From Paragemmobacter kunshanensis (GTDB lineage: Bacteria; Pseudomonadota; Alphaproteobacteria; Rhodobacterales; Rhodobacteraceae): a stretch of DNA of 64,000 nucleotides. Below, piece by piece: positions 8,596 to 18,588 of this stretch. Made by a program: the position numbers and the translations under genes. The notes beneath the pieces were generated by a model. That model was not told the DNA's origin, did not search any database, and worked only from the letters and a program-made list of their open reading frames with translations. Every line of letters begins with the position of its first letter. The stretch's first letter is position 1. Where the stretch lies: the NCBI RefSeq assembly GCF_011059185.1, contig NZ_JAALFE010000018.1:21308-85307 (forward strand), given 5' to 3'.

Positions 8596-9554
8596 GAGAG
8601 GCGGTGCTGCGGATCGTCGAGGCCGGGCCGCAATGTTCGGTGCAGGACGGGGGCAGGCCCGGGCTGATGCGGTTCGGCGTGCCGGCCTCGGGGGCGATGG
8701 ACCGGGTGGCGATGATGCTGGCCAACCGGGCGCTGGGCAAGGCGCCGGGGGCGGCGGTGCTGGAAGTGTCGCTGGGGGGCCTCGTGCTGGAGGTGGAGCA
8801 GGGCGCGCTGTCGGTGGCGGTGGCGGGCGGGGGCTTCGTGATCCGCTGCGGCGGGCTGAGCGCGGGATCCTGGTCGGTGCTGACGCTGCGCGAGGGGGAC
8901 AGGCTTGAGGTGCGGCGCGGGCCATGGGGGGCGTGGTGCGCGCTGGCCGTGGCGGGCGACGTGCAGGGCGAGGGATGGCTGGGCAGCCTGTCGACGCATG
9001 CCTTGTCGGGCCTGGGCGGCGGGGCGCTGGTGGCGGGGCGGCGGCTGGTGATCCGGGCGCCGCGCCTGGTGCCGGAACGCGCGATTGCCTGCCCGGTCTG
9101 GGCAAGGCCGCGGGGCGAGGTGGCGCTGGTGATCGGGCCGCAAGAGCGTTTTTTCCCCGGGGATCGGCTGGAGGCGCTGCTGGGATCGCGGTTCCGCCTG
9201 ACGGATGCCTATGACCGGATGGGCGTGCGGCTGCGCGGCCCGGCCATGCCGCCCGAGGGGGCGCTGGCCATCCCGTCGGAGCCGGTCTTGCGCGGATCGG
9301 TGCAGGTGGCGGGGGACGGGGTGGCGACGGTGCTGCTGGCGGATCATCAGACGACGGGGGGATATCCGAAAATCGCCACGCTTGTCGGTTCCGAACTGGA
9401 TGCCTTCGTCCAGTTGCGGCCACATGCGGCAGTGGCCTTTCGCGCCGTGACGCCGGAAGAGGCCATTGCCATGGTCCGGCTGCGGGCGGCGGCGCTGGCG
9501 CGGATCATGGATGGCGATCAGGGGCGGACCGGGGGAGGGGCGGCATGGGGATGA
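8592..9554 (+). CDS. pxpC: 5-oxoprolinase subunit C (KipA/biotin-dependent carboxyltransferase family)
   Basis: A 320-aa AHS2/KipA-family protein. Typical features are the N-terminal SVQDGGRPGLMRFGVPASGAMD, the HALSGLGG region and the C-terminal VLLADHQTTGGYPKIA. The GTG start at 8592 overlaps the pxpB stop (GTGA), indicating translational coupling. With PxpA and PxpB it completes the ATP-dependent 5-oxoprolinase. Its last 10 bases overlap the start of the glycerate kinase, so all four genes are probably co-transcribed. Confidence 0.93.
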   Translation: MREAVLRIVEAGPQCSVQDGGRPGLMRFGVPASGAMDRVAMMLANRALGKAPGAAVLEVSLGGLVLEVEQGALSVAVAGGGFVIRCGGLSAGSWSVLTLREGDRLEVRRGPWGAWCALAVAGDVQGEGWLGSLSTHALSGLGGGALVAGRRLVIRAPRLVPERAIACPVWARPRGEVALVIGPQERFFPGDRLEALLGSRFRLTDAYDRMGVRLRGPAMPPEGALAIPSEPVLRGSVQVAGDGVATVLLADHQTTGGYPKIATLVGSELDAFVQLRPHAAVAFRAVTPEEAIAMVRLRAAALARIMDGDQGRTGGGAAWG

Positions 9555-10849
9555 CGGGGACCAGGCTGGAGGATGGCGGGGCGGTGGCCCTGTTGCGCGC
9601 GCTGTTCGACGAGGCGGTGGCGGTGGCCGATCCCATGCAGTCGCTGGCCCGTTTCCTGCCGCCCAGGCCTGCGGGGCGGGTGGTGGTGATTGGCGCGGGC
9701 AAGGCCAGCGCGCGGATGGCCGAGGCTGTCGAGGCGGTCTGGGGGCCCTGCGAGGGGCTGGTGATCACGCGCTATGGCTATGCCCGGCCCTGCCGGGGGA
9801 TCGAGATCGTGGAGGCCGCGCATCCGGTGCCGGATGCGGCAGGGGCGGGGGCCACGGCGCGGATGCTCGATCTGCTGGGCGGGTTGGGCGAGGGGGATTT
9901 CGTGCTGGCGCTGATCTCGGGCGGGGCCTCGGCCCTGCTGGTGGCGCCGGTGGCGGGGGTGACGCTGGCCGAGAAGCAGGCGGTGAATGCGGCGCTTTTG
10001 GCCTCTGGCGCGCCGATCGACCGGATGAACACGCTGCGCAAGCATCTGAGCCGGGTGAAGGGCGGGCAACTGGCGGCGGCGGCCTGGCCTGCGCGGATGC
10101 TGGCGCTATTGATTTCCGACGTGCCGGGGGATGATCCGGCCTTCATCGGATCGGGGCCGACGGTGGGGGATGGATCGACCCCGGCCGAGGCGCGGGCGGT
10201 GCTGGCGCGCTGGCAGGTGCAGGTGCCCGACAGCGTGCGGGCGGCCCTGTCCGGCGCGACGGGGGTGATCGCCCCGGGGGATCCGCGCCTGTCGCGGGTG
10301 GAGAACGTGATCTATGCCGCGCCCGCGCAATCCTTGCAGGCGGCGGCGCGGCGGGCAGAGGCGCTGTTGCCCGGGGTGGAGGTGCGGCTTCTGGGGGATG
10401 CGCTGGAGGGCGAGGCGCGCGAGGTGGCCGCGGCCCAGGCAAGGCAGGCGCGCGAGATCGCGGCCGGTCTGCGGCCCGGCGCGCGCCCGGTGCTGATGCT
10501 GTCGGGCGGGGAGTTGACGGTGACGCGGCGCGGCGACGGCATCGGCGGGCCGAATGCGGAATTCTGCCTGGCGCTGGCGCTGGAACTGGCCGGGCATCCG
10601 GGCATCCATGCGCTGGCCTGCGATACCGACGGGGTGGACGGCGCGGCCGAGGTGGCGGGGGCGGTGGTGCGCCCCGACACGCTGGCGCGGGCGGCGGGGC
10701 TGGGCCTTGATCCGCGCGCGGCGCTGGCGGCGAATGATGCGCACAGCTTCTTTGCCGCGCTGGGCGATCAGGTGGTGACCGGGCCGACCCTGACCAATGT
10801 CAACGATTTCCGCGCGATCCTGATCGAGCCAGCGCCCGGCCCCGCGTGA
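9545..10849 (+). CDS. ttuD: Glycerate 2-kinase, GckA/TtuD (MOFRL) family
   Basis: A 434-aa protein of the GckA/TtuD family, once annotated as hydroxypyruvate reductase and now known as glycerate 2-kinase. The N-terminal DUF4147 half shows VVVIGAGKASARMAEAVE and SGGASALL, and NTLRKHLSRVKGG. The C-terminal MOFRL domain shows GGPNAEFCLALA and ACDTDGVDGAAEVAGA. It would phosphorylate D-glycerate to 2-phosphoglycerate. Starts at 9545 and 9551 are both possible. The pairing with oxoprolinase is by operon overlap, not an obvious shared pathway. The TGA stop directly abuts the stop of the convergent phospholipase-like gene. Confidence 0.88.
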   Translation: MGMTGTRLEDGGAVALLRALFDEAVAVADPMQSLARFLPPRPAGRVVVIGAGKASARMAEAVEAVWGPCEGLVITRYGYARPCRGIEIVEAAHPVPDAAGAGATARMLDLLGGLGEGDFVLALISGGASALLVAPVAGVTLAEKQAVNAALLASGAPIDRMNTLRKHLSRVKGGQLAAAAWPARMLALLISDVPGDDPAFIGSGPTVGDGSTPAEARAVLARWQVQVPDSVRAALSGATGVIAPGDPRLSRVENVIYAAPAQSLQAAARRAEALLPGVEVRLLGDALEGEAREVAAAQARQAREIAAGLRPGARPVLMLSGGELTVTRRGDGIGGPNAEFCLALALELAGHPGIHALACDTDGVDGAAEVAGAVVRPDTLARAAGLGLDPRAALAANDAHSFFAALGDQVVTGPTLTNVNDFRAILIEPAPGPA

Positions 10850-12433
10850 TCAGAACCAGCCATGCGGCAGGCGGGCGATGACGCCCGCGGCGAGCCGGCG
10901 GGGCAGCGAGGCATCGGGTTCGCGGGTGGAGATGACCTCGGCCCCGTCCTCGCGCCGGATGCGCCAGCGCATCTCGTCCCCATGCAGCGTGACGGCATAG
11001 GCCGAGCTTTGGCTGCTTTGCGCATCGAAGAGGGAGGCCAGTTCCGCGACGAGGGTCGGTTCCTGGAACAGCAGGCCCAGTTCGATGTTGATGAAGGCCG
11101 AGCGCATGTCGAAATTGTGCGAGCCGACAAGGGCGTGGCGCCCGTCGATCAGGAAGATCTTGGAATGCAGGAGGTCGCGCCGTCGGGTGAGGGCTGCGGG
11201 CAGGCCAAGGCGGCGGCGCGGGGGCGGGGCGAATTCGTGAAGTTCGGCCCCGGCATCGAGAAGCGGCCTGCGATACCAGGTATAGGCGGCGTGGACGGCG
11301 AAGAGATCGGTCGAGGCCAGCGAATTCGTCAGCACGCGCAGGCGGATCCCGGCCCTTGCCAGATCGGTCAGCAGGTTCAGCCCGGCGGTGCCCGGCACGA
11401 GATAGGGTGTGGTCAGGCAGATCTCTTGCCCTGCGCCTTTCATCAGGTCGGCGATGCTGTCCGCCAGCCATGGACCCCGACGCTGGCCCAAGGCCTTGTC
11501 CGGCGGATCGGCGAGCAGGGTTGCGCTGTCGGTCCAGCGCAGGGGGCTGGCAAGGACGGCGGCCGCGCTGCGCCCGGCGATGGCACGGTCGCGGAAGGCC
11601 CGCGCCCGTGGGTCGGCCAGATGGCGGCGCAGGCGGCGGCGGAAGCGGGCGGGACTCATCCTCAGGCCGGGCCAGAGGGCGAGAAGGGGCAGCGACAGGC
11701 CGAGATTCCAGAACCTGTCGAAGACCTCGGCCATGTCGGTGACAAGGGGGCCTGCGAGCAGCACATCGGCATCATGGGCGCGCTGGTCCGAAGAGGCGGA
11801 GCCGTCGAGATAGGTGTCGCCGATATTGCGACCGCCAAGGATGGCGAGGCGGCCATCCGCGATCCAGATCTTGCCATGCATGCGGCGGTTGAAGCGGGAG
11901 ATGCCCAAGAGGAACTCGGCCGAGCGGCGCAGCCAGTGGCCCCGGCTGCGGATGGGGTTGAAGAGGCGGACCTCGATATTCGGATGCAGGCTGAGGCCGA
12001 GGAAGGTGAAGTCGAACCCCTGGACATGGATATCATCGAGCAGCAGCCGCACGCGGACGCCGCGATCGGCGGCGGCCACCAGATCGGCGAGGAGCAGCCA
12101 GCCGGATCTGTCGGTGCGCCAGATGTAATAGATCAGGTCGAGGCTGCGCCCGGCGGCGGCTGCCGAAAGGCTGCGCGCGGCGAAGGCGTCTTCGGGGCGG
12201 ATCAGGTTGGCAAGGCCGTTCTGGCCGGGATGGGCGGTTTCGGGCGGGTCAAGCAGCCTGTCGAGTTCGGTTGCGGCCTTGTCCCCCTGCGGGCGGGGCA
12301 GGTGGTGGCTGTCCGGCCCGCGCGCGCGGCGCGCCCTTTCCGTGAAGCGGGCATGGGACCACAGCACCAGCGCCGGGATCGCGACGGCGGCCAGCGCGAG
12401 GCCGAAGGACCAGAGCAGCACGGTCGGCATCAA
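10850..12433 (-). CDS. Phospholipase D-like / cardiolipin synthase-type protein
   Basis: A 527-aa phospholipase D superfamily protein with two HKD motifs: HGKIWIADGRLAILGGRN in the middle and HSKIFLIDGRHALVGSHNFD near the C-terminus. Residues 3-25 form a single N-terminal membrane segment. Two PLDc domains fit cardiolipin synthase or a related phosphatidyltransferase, but the family also includes nucleases and hydrolases. The start ATG overlaps the stop of the upstream EEP gene (ATGA at 12430-12433), so the two are coupled. Action at the inner membrane is inferred. Confidence 0.85.
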   Translation of the reverse strand: MMPTVLLWSFGLALAAVAIPALVLWSHARFTERARRARGPDSHHLPRPQGDKAATELDRLLDPPETAHPGQNGLANLIRPEDAFAARSLSAAAAGRSLDLIYYIWRTDRSGWLLLADLVAAADRGVRVRLLLDDIHVQGFDFTFLGLSLHPNIEVRLFNPIRSRGHWLRRSAEFLLGISRFNRRMHGKIWIADGRLAILGGRNIGDTYLDGSASSDQRAHDADVLLAGPLVTDMAEVFDRFWNLGLSLPLLALWPGLRMSPARFRRRLRRHLADPRARAFRDRAIAGRSAAAVLASPLRWTDSATLLADPPDKALGQRRGPWLADSIADLMKGAGQEICLTTPYLVPGTAGLNLLTDLARAGIRLRVLTNSLASTDLFAVHAAYTWYRRPLLDAGAELHEFAPPPRRRLGLPAALTRRRDLLHSKIFLIDGRHALVGSHNFDMRSAFINIELGLLFQEPTLVAELASLFDAQSSQSSAYAVTLHGDEMRWRIRREDGAEVISTREPDASLPRRLAAGVIARLPHGWF

Positions 12434-13158
12434 GGCGCCACCCCGGGCAGATGCAGGCGGGCGGTGAGCGGCAGGTGATCGGAGGCGCGGCGGGCGAGGG
12501 CCGTGTCATGTGCTGCGACATCGGAGAGCGCGCCGCCATGGCCCGCCATCATCCGGTCCAGCGCCAGAAGCGGCAGGCGGGTCGGGAAGCTGGGCACGGG
12601 ATCGGACAGGGTGAAGTGCCGCGCCAGAAGCGCGAGGGGGGAGCCTGGGCCCCCGCGCCATTCGTTCAGGTCGCCCATCAGCAGGGTGGGCAGGGGCGAG
12701 AGGCGCGACAGCCGGTCGAGGATGGCGCGCGCCTGCGCGCGGCGCGACATGCGCAGCAGGCCGAGATGCGCCGCTACAAGGCGCAGGGGGTGGCCGTTGA
12801 TTTCAAGATCGGTGATGAGCGCGCCGCGCGGTTCCAGCCCCGGAAGGGAAAGGGGATGCAGGTCGATCAGGCGGGCCTTGCGGGCGAGGATCAGGTTGCC
12901 GTGCCAGCCATGCGAGGGGCCAGCGCGTCCGGTGGGCAGCAGGGACATGCCCGTCAGATCATGCAGGTGATCGAGGTCGAGAAGGCCCGCGCGGGTGCCG
13001 AAGCGGTGATCGGCCTCTTGCAGGGCCATGAGATCGGGCGAGATTTCGGCGATGACGCGGCTGGTGCGCGCCAGATCGCGGCGGCGATCCGTGCCGATGC
13101 CCTTGTGGATGTTCCACGAGGCGACGTGAATGGCGCGCGAGGCGGTGGGGCTGGACAT
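12430..13158 (-). CDS. Endonuclease/exonuclease/phosphatase (EEP) family protein
   Basis: A 242-aa EEP-domain protein. The catalytic motifs are WNIHKG (N17), the metal-binding Glu in LMALQEAD, MGDLNEWRG and the terminal SDHLPLTARL. This fold includes DNases, sphingomyelinases and phosphoinositide phosphatases. The arrangement with a PLD-like protein in one operon is common in proteobacteria and hints at a lipid role, but the substrate is not visible. No signal peptide is seen. Confidence 0.85.
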   Translation of the reverse strand: MSSPTASRAIHVASWNIHKGIGTDRRRDLARTSRVIAEISPDLMALQEADHRFGTRAGLLDLDHLHDLTGMSLLPTGRAGPSHGWHGNLILARKARLIDLHPLSLPGLEPRGALITDLEINGHPLRLVAAHLGLLRMSRRAQARAILDRLSRLSPLPTLLMGDLNEWRGGPGSPLALLARHFTLSDPVPSFPTRLPLLALDRMMAGHGGALSDVAAHDTALARRASDHLPLTARLHLPGVAP

Positions 13159-13317
13159 GGGGATAATCTAGGCATTCCCGCGCGGGAATGTCAGGGGTGA
13201 TCGGGGATCGTGCGCGCCCTGGGCCAGTGGCGGCTTGCCGCCGGGGCGGGGTTGGATGGCGCGGGAGGCGCGGCTAAGGTCGCGCCCTGCGACTCGATAC
13301 CTTCGGAAAGGACTTCC

Positions 13318-15636
13318 ATGACGACCGACACCGCCCGCCGCATCCCCCAGATCATCGCGACCGAGATCGGGGCGCAGACCGGACAGGTGGCGGCGGCCAT
13401 CGCCCTGCTGGACGAGGGGGCGACGGTGCCCTTCGTGGCGCGCTACCGGAAAGAGGCGACGGGCGGGCTGGACGATACGCAGTTGCGCAATCTGGCCGAG
13501 CGGCTGGGCTATCTGCGCGAGATGGAGGCGCGGCGGGCGGCGATCCTGTCGTCGATCACCGAACAGGGCAAGATGACCGAGGGCTTGCAGGCGGCGATCC
13601 TGAAGGCCGCGACCAAGGCCGAGCTTGAGGATATCTATCTGCCCTACAAGCCAAAGCGCCGGACGCGCGCGATGATCGCGCGGGAAAACGGGCTTGGCCC
13701 GCTGGCCGAGGCGATCCTGGCCGACCGGGCTGCCGATCCGGCGGGGCTGGCGTCGGGCTTTGTGACCGAGGCGGTGCCCGACGTGAAGGCCGCGCTGGAG
13801 GGCGCGCGCGACATCATCGCCGAGGGGCTGGCCGAGAATGCCGATCTTCTGGGGCGGTTGCGCGGGCATTTGAAGCAGGTGGCGAAGATCGTCTCGAAGG
13901 TCGTGGAGGGCAAGGAGGCCGAGGGGGCGAAGTTCTCGGACTATTTCGCGCATGTGGAAGCTTGGGCCGGGGCGCCTTCGCATCGGGTTCTGGCCATGCT
14001 GCGGGGGCGCAACGAGGGGGTTCTTGCGCTGGATCTGGAGGTGGATGCCGATGCGCCCAAGGGCGACAGCCCGGCCGAGCGGGCCTGTGGCGCGGTGCTT
14101 GGCCTGACGGGGCGCGGGCCCGGGGATGCCTGGCTGCGCGAGGCGGCGGCCTGGACCTGGCGGGTGAAGATCCGCACTTCGCTGACGCTGGATCTGATGG
14201 GCGAGATGCGCGAGCGGGCCGAGGAAGAGGCGATCCGCGTCTTTGCCCGCAATCTGAAGGACCTGCTGCTGGCGGCCCCGGCAGGGGGGAAGGCTACGAT
14301 GGGCTTGGATCCCGGGATCCGCACGGGGGTGAAGGTCGCGGTGATCGACGCCACGGGCAAGGTGCTGGCGACGGAGACGGTCTATCCCTTCCAGCCCAAG
14401 AACGATCTGCGCGGCGCCCAGGTGGCGCTGGCGCAGTTGATCAGCAAGCATCGGGTGCAGCTGATCGCCATCGGCAATGGCACGGCCAGCCGCGAGACGG
14501 AGAAGATGGTGGCCGATCTGCTGGCCGTGCTGCCGGGGGCGGAGAAGCCGGTGAAGGTGATCGTGAGCGAGGCGGGGGCGTCGGTCTATTCGGCATCCGA
14601 ATTGGCGGCGAAGGAGTTTCCCGGTCTGGACGTGTCGTTGCGGGGGGCGGTGTCGATCGCGCGCCGCCTGCAGGATCCGCTGGCGGAACTGGTGAAGATC
14701 GAGCCGAAGTCGATCGGCGTGGGTCAGTATCAGCATGACGTCGATCAGCACCGTCTGGGCCGGTCGCTGGAGGCGGTGGTGGAGGATGCGGTGAACGCGG
14801 TGGGGGTGGATCTGAACACCGCCTCGGCCCCGCTTCTGGCGCGGGTTTCGGGGGTGGGGCCGTCGCTGGCGGAGGCCATCGTCGCGCATCGCGATGCGAA
14901 CGGGCCCTTTGCGACGCGCAAGGACCTGCTGAAGGTGGCGCGGCTGGGGCCGAAGGCCTTTGAGCAGGCGGCGGGGTTCCTGCGGATCGCGGGGGGGAAG
15001 GAGCCGCTGGATGCATCATCGGTCCATCCCGAAGCCTATGAGGTGGCACGGCGGATCGTGGCGGCCTGCGGGCGGGACATCCGGGCCTTGATGGGGGATG
15101 CGGCGGCGCTGAAATCGGTCGATCCGCGGGTCTTCGTGGATGAGCGCTTTGGTCTGCCCACGGTGAGGGACATTCTGGCGGAACTGGAAAAGCCCGGGCG
15201 CGACCCGCGGCCTTCGTTCCGGACGGCGACCTTCGCCGATGGGGTGAACGAGATTTCGGATCTGAAGCCCGGGATGATGCTGGAGGGCACGGTGACGAAT
15301 GTCGCGGCCTTCGGGGCCTTTGTCGATATCGGGGTGCATCAGGACGGGCTGGTGCATGTGAGCCAGCTGGCGGACCGTTTCGTGAAGGATCCGCATGAGG
15401 TGGTGAAGGCGGGCGATGTGGTGAAGGTGCGCGTGGTCGAGGTGGATGCGGCGCGCAAGCGGATCGGCCTGACCATGCGGTCGGACGCGGCCCCGGCGCG
15501 GGATCAGGTGCGCGAGCGCGGCCCGGCCCCCGCCAAGGGCCAGCCGCCGCGCGGGCCGATGTCATCTGCCCCGAAGGCAAGCGGGGGCGGGGGCAATGCC
15601 TTTGCCGATGCGCTGAAGGGGAAGTTCACCCGCTAG
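13318..15636 (+). CDS. tex: Tex family transcription accessory / RNA-binding protein
   Basis: A 772-aa Tex protein of full family length. From the N-terminus it has the Tex HTH-like region ([15 protein letters not shown] at about 38-52), a YqgF-like RNase H fold ([17 protein letters not shown]), a helix-hairpin-helix pair ([18 protein letters not shown]) and a C-terminal S1 RNA-binding domain ([29 protein letters not shown]). The ATG at 13318 matches the conserved N-terminus; an upstream extension to 13210 does not. Tex acts on transcription and mRNA structure in the cytoplasm. It is convergent with tldD, separated by a structured repeat. Confidence 0.95.
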   Translation: MTTDTARRIPQIIATEIGAQTGQVAAAIALLDEGATVPFVARYRKEATGGLDDTQLRNLAERLGYLREMEARRAAILSSITEQGKMTEGLQAAILKAATKAELEDIYLPYKPKRRTRAMIARENGLGPLAEAILADRAADPAGLASGFVTEAVPDVKAALEGARDIIAEGLAENADLLGRLRGHLKQVAKIVSKVVEGKEAEGAKFSDYFAHVEAWAGAPSHRVLAMLRGRNEGVLALDLEVDADAPKGDSPAERACGAVLGLTGRGPGDAWLREAAAWTWRVKIRTSLTLDLMGEMRERAEEEAIRVFARNLKDLLLAAPAGGKATMGLDPGIRTGVKVAVIDATGKVLATETVYPFQPKNDLRGAQVALAQLISKHRVQLIAIGNGTASRETEKMVADLLAVLPGAEKPVKVIVSEAGASVYSASELAAKEFPGLDVSLRGAVSIARRLQDPLAELVKIEPKSIGVGQYQHDVDQHRLGRSLEAVVEDAVNAVGVDLNTASAPLLARVSGVGPSLAEAIVAHRDANGPFATRKDLLKVARLGPKAFEQAAGFLRIAGGKEPLDASSVHPEAYEVARRIVAACGRDIRALMGDAAALKSVDPRVFVDERFGLPTVRDILAELEKPGRDPRPSFRTATFADGVNEISDLKPGMMLEGTVTNVAAFGAFVDIGVHQDGLVHVSQLADRFVKDPHEVVKAGDVVKVRVVEVDAARKRIGLTMRSDAAPARDQVRERGPAPAKGQPPRGPMSSAPKASGGGGNAFADALKGKFTR

Positions 15637-16010
15637 GTCGTCCCCAAGGGCAGGGGGGCCGTCCGGCCCCCCCGGGCATGCGCCTTTGGCGCATGCTCCC
15701 CCCCCCCGGTGGCGCGGGCTGTTGCGGTGGGGCCAAGGCTTTGGCGGGGTGCCGGAGGGTGGGTTTTTCTGAGGGGTCGGGTCGAAGGGGCAGGGGGGCC
15801 GTCCGGCCCCCCCGGGCATGCGCCTTTGGCGCATGCTCCCCCCCCCCGGTGGCGCGGGCTGTTTCGGTGGGGCCAGGTCTTTGGCGGGGTGCCGGAGGGC
15901 GGGTATCTCTGAGGGGGCGCGTCGAAGGGGCCGGGGGGCCGTCCGGCCCCCCGACATGCGCCCTTGGCGCATGTTCCCCCCCCGGTGGCGCATGGCTTCT
16001 GGCGCGGGGA
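15637..16010. repeat. Tandem 140-bp hairpin repeat, about 2.6 copies
   Basis: Three copies begin at about 15637, 15781 and 15921; the third is partial. Each carries two hairpins: a GC stem GGGGGGCC with GGCCCCCC around loop GTCC, and a stem GCATGCGCC with GGCGCATGC around TTT. These are followed by a C-rich run, GGTGGCG and GGGGTGCCGGAGG. In copy 3 the outer pair of the second stem is A-T instead of G-C, with both sides changed. It fills the whole gap between the convergent tex and tldD stops and probably acts as a bidirectional terminator. Confidence 0.9.
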
Positions 16011-16014
16011 TGCC

Positions 16015-17436
16015 TCAGGCTGCCGAGCCGCCCACGGTCAGCCCGCCGATCAGCAGGGTGGGTTGGCCCACGCCCACGGGAACCCATTGCCCGGCCTTGC
16101 CGCAATTGCCGATGCCGGGATCGAGGTTCAGGTCATTGCCGATGGCGCGGATGCCCTTGAGCGCCGTCGCCCCGTCGCCGATCAGCGTGGCGCCCTTGAC
16201 CGGCGCCCCCACCTTGCCGTTCTGCACGCGGTAGGCCTCGGTGCAGGAGAAGACGAACTTGCCGTTGGTGATATCCACCTGGCCGCCGCCGAAGCCCACG
16301 GCATAGATCCCATCCTTCAGCCCGGCGAGGATGTCCTTCGGATCATCCTGGCCCGCCAGCATGTAGGTATTGGTCATGCGCGGCATGGGGATATGGGCGA
16401 AGCTTTCGCGCCGTCCGTTGCCGGTGGGGGCCACGCCCATCAGGCGGGCATTCTGGCGATCCTGCATGTAGCCCGTGAGGATACCATCCTCGATCAGCAC
16501 GTTCCGGCCCGAGGGCGTGCCTTCATCGTCGATCGAGATGGAGCCGCGCCGGTCGGGGAGGGTGCCGTCGTCCAGCACCGTGACGCCGGGCGCGGCGATG
16601 CGCTGGCCCATGAGGCCCGAGAAGGCCGAGGTCTGCTTGCGGTTGAAATCGCCTTCGAGGCCGTGACCGATGGCTTCGTGCAGAAGGATGCCGGGCCAGC
16701 CGGGGCCGAGGACGACATCCATCACGCCCGCGGGGGCGGGGACGGCGTCGAGATTGACCAGCGCGATGCGCAGCGCCTCTTGCACCATGGGTTGCCAGCG
16801 GGCGCGGTCCATCAGGGCGGCAAGGCCGAAGCGGCCGCCGCCACCCATGCCGCCCTGTTCGCGCCGCCCGGCCTGTTCGACGATGACCGAGACATTGAGC
16901 CGGGCCATGGGCCGGATATCGGCAAGGCGAAGGCCCTCGGGGCGCAGGATTTCAACCTCTTGCAGCCCGGCGGAGAGGGTGGCGGAGACCTGCACGACGC
17001 GCGGATCGAGGGCGCGGGCATAGGCGTCGATCTCTTTCAGAAGGTCGAGCTTTCCGGCGAAGGCCGCATCCGCCATCGGATCGGCATCGCCATAGAGCCG
17101 GCGGTTCGTGCCCTGCGGCCCCTGCGCCAGCGTGCCGCCGCCATCGCCCACGGCAAGGCGTGCCGTCTGCGCCGCGCGGCGCAGCGATCTTTCGGAGATT
17201 TCGGTGGAATGGGCATAGCCCGCCACCTCGCCCCGGACGGCGCGCAGGCCGAATCCTTCGGAGGCATCATAGGCAGCGGTCTTGATGCGGCCGTCATCGA
17301 GAACGATCGCCTCGGACCGCTTGCGTTCCAGAAAAAGCTCGCCATCCTCGGCGCCCGCGGTCGCCTCGCGCAGGATGGCGAGGGCGGTTTCCTCGTCCAG
17401 CGCCGTTTCGAAGGGGCGGAATGGCGCGTCGGTCAT
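16015..17436 (-). CDS. tldD: TldD family metalloprotease
   Basis: A 473-aa TldD protein, the zinc-peptidase partner of TldE/PmbA, which matures or degrades peptides such as microcin B17 and CcdA. The metal motif is HEAIGHGLEGDFNRK (HExxxH). The C-terminal part shows GVAPTGNGRRESFAH, GFGGGQVDITNGKFVF and the terminal GQPTLLIGGLTVGGSA. Length is normal for the family. No tldE partner lies in this window. It is convergent with tex across the hairpin repeat and divergent from the oxidase operon. Confidence 0.94.
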   Translation of the reverse strand: MTDAPFRPFETALDEETALAILREATAGAEDGELFLERKRSEAIVLDDGRIKTAAYDASEGFGLRAVRGEVAGYAHSTEISERSLRRAAQTARLAVGDGGGTLAQGPQGTNRRLYGDADPMADAAFAGKLDLLKEIDAYARALDPRVVQVSATLSAGLQEVEILRPEGLRLADIRPMARLNVSVIVEQAGRREQGGMGGGGRFGLAALMDRARWQPMVQEALRIALVNLDAVPAPAGVMDVVLGPGWPGILLHEAIGHGLEGDFNRKQTSAFSGLMGQRIAAPGVTVLDDGTLPDRRGSISIDDEGTPSGRNVLIEDGILTGYMQDRQNARLMGVAPTGNGRRESFAHIPMPRMTNTYMLAGQDDPKDILAGLKDGIYAVGFGGGQVDITNGKFVFSCTEAYRVQNGKVGAPVKGATLIGDGATALKGIRAIGNDLNLDPGIGNCGKAGQWVPVGVGQPTLLIGGLTVGGSAA

Positions 17437-17620
17437 CTGAGGGCGTCCTTGATCTGTGTCAAACGGCGCGCATTTGCCGCAATGGTTTGGCTTGCCGCGC
17501 AGCCCCTAATATGGTTTCAAGCGAAGCGGAAACAACGGGATTCTGTGTGTCGGCCGGTTGCGGGCCGCATATGGGAAAAAAGCAGCGGCGACAGGCCGCG
17601 CACTCGAACGGGAAAAGAAC

Positions 17621-18514
17621 ATGCGTCTTCTGACCACTTTCAAGGCTGTGGCCGCCATCGGCACCGGTTCGCTTCTGTCCAGCGCGGCCTTCGCGCAGGG
17701 GCTTGAGGTCGTGGGCGAGCCCTTGCCGCAGAAAATGGGCTTTCAGCCCGCGGCGACGGAGCTTGCACGCGATCTGCAGGGGCTGGATCACATGATCCTG
17801 GTGATCATCACGGTGATCACGATCTTCGTGACCGCGCTGCTGATCTGGGTGATGATCCGCTACAACGAGAAGGCCAACAAGACGCCGGCCACCTTTACCC
17901 ACAATTCGCCGCTGGAAGTGGCCTGGACGGTGGTGCCGATCCTGATCCTGGTGTTCATCGGGGCGTTCTCGCTGCCGGTGCTGTTCAAGCAGCAGGAGAT
18001 CCCCACGGCCGACATCACCATCAAGGTGACCGGGAACCAGTGGTTCTGGTCCTATGAATATACCGACAACGGCGTGACCGAGGCCGCGGATGCCGCGCCG
18101 ATCGCCTTTGACAGCTTCATGCTGGCCAAGGAAGACCTGGCGGCCCATGGCTATGCCGAGAACCAGTATCTGCTGGCCACCGATACGGCCGTCGTGGTGC
18201 CGGTGGGCAAGACCGTGGTGATGAACGTGACGGCCGCGGACGTGATCCATTCCTGGAAGATCCCGGCCTTTGGCGTGATGCAGGACGCGGTGCCGGGCCG
18301 TCTGGCGCAGCTGTGGTTCAGCGCCGAGCGCGAGGGCATCTATTTCGGCCAATGCTCGGAACTCTGTGGCAAGGACCATGCCTATATGCCGATCACGGTG
18401 AAGGTCGTGTCCGAAGCGGCCTATGCCGCCTGGGTGGCCAAGGCCGAGGCCGGGGATGTGATGCTGTCGGATGCCGATCTGGCGCAGCCGGTGGCGCTGG
18501 CATCGAACGACTGA
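17621..18514 (+). CDS. ctaC: Cytochrome c oxidase subunit II
   Basis: A 297-aa aa3-type oxidase subunit II. A signal peptide ends at AFA (residue 25). Two membrane spans lie at about 58-80 and 100-122, and the periplasmic cupredoxin domain follows. The aromatic patch is WFWSYEY (141-147). The CuA ligands are all present: H210, C245, E247, C249, H253 and M256. I chose ATG 17621 because it gives a proper signal peptide; an upstream frame from 17558 is leader. It heads a ctaC-ctaB-coxF-ctaG-ctaE operon. The gene for subunit I is not here, as is usual in this family of bacteria. Confidence 0.95.
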   Translation: MRLLTTFKAVAAIGTGSLLSSAAFAQGLEVVGEPLPQKMGFQPAATELARDLQGLDHMILVIITVITIFVTALLIWVMIRYNEKANKTPATFTHNSPLEVAWTVVPILILVFIGAFSLPVLFKQQEIPTADITIKVTGNQWFWSYEYTDNGVTEAADAAPIAFDSFMLAKEDLAAHGYAENQYLLATDTAVVVPVGKTVVMNVTAADVIHSWKIPAFGVMQDAVPGRLAQLWFSAEREGIYFGQCSELCGKDHAYMPITVKVVSEAAYAAWVAKAEAGDVMLSDADLAQPVALASND

Positions 18515-18588
18515 GTGTCGGCAGGAAATGGCAGGGGCTGCCCCGGATTTGCCTCCAGGGCCTTTCCCCCACCTTGAGGACGTAGCGC

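Noticed and set aside
6976..9423. An 815-codon minus-strand open frame opposite pxpABC
   Set aside because: Low-complexity Pro/Arg/His translation. The plus strand encodes three recognisable PxpABC subunits.
15637..16010. CRISPR array
   Set aside because: The repeats are 140 bp, contiguous and without unique spacers, and no cas genes are in the window.
17461..17620. Sigma-70 promoter for the oxidase operon at TAATAT (17507-17512)
   Set aside because: The -10-like TAATAT is good, but no -35 box has acceptable spacing, so I did not call it.
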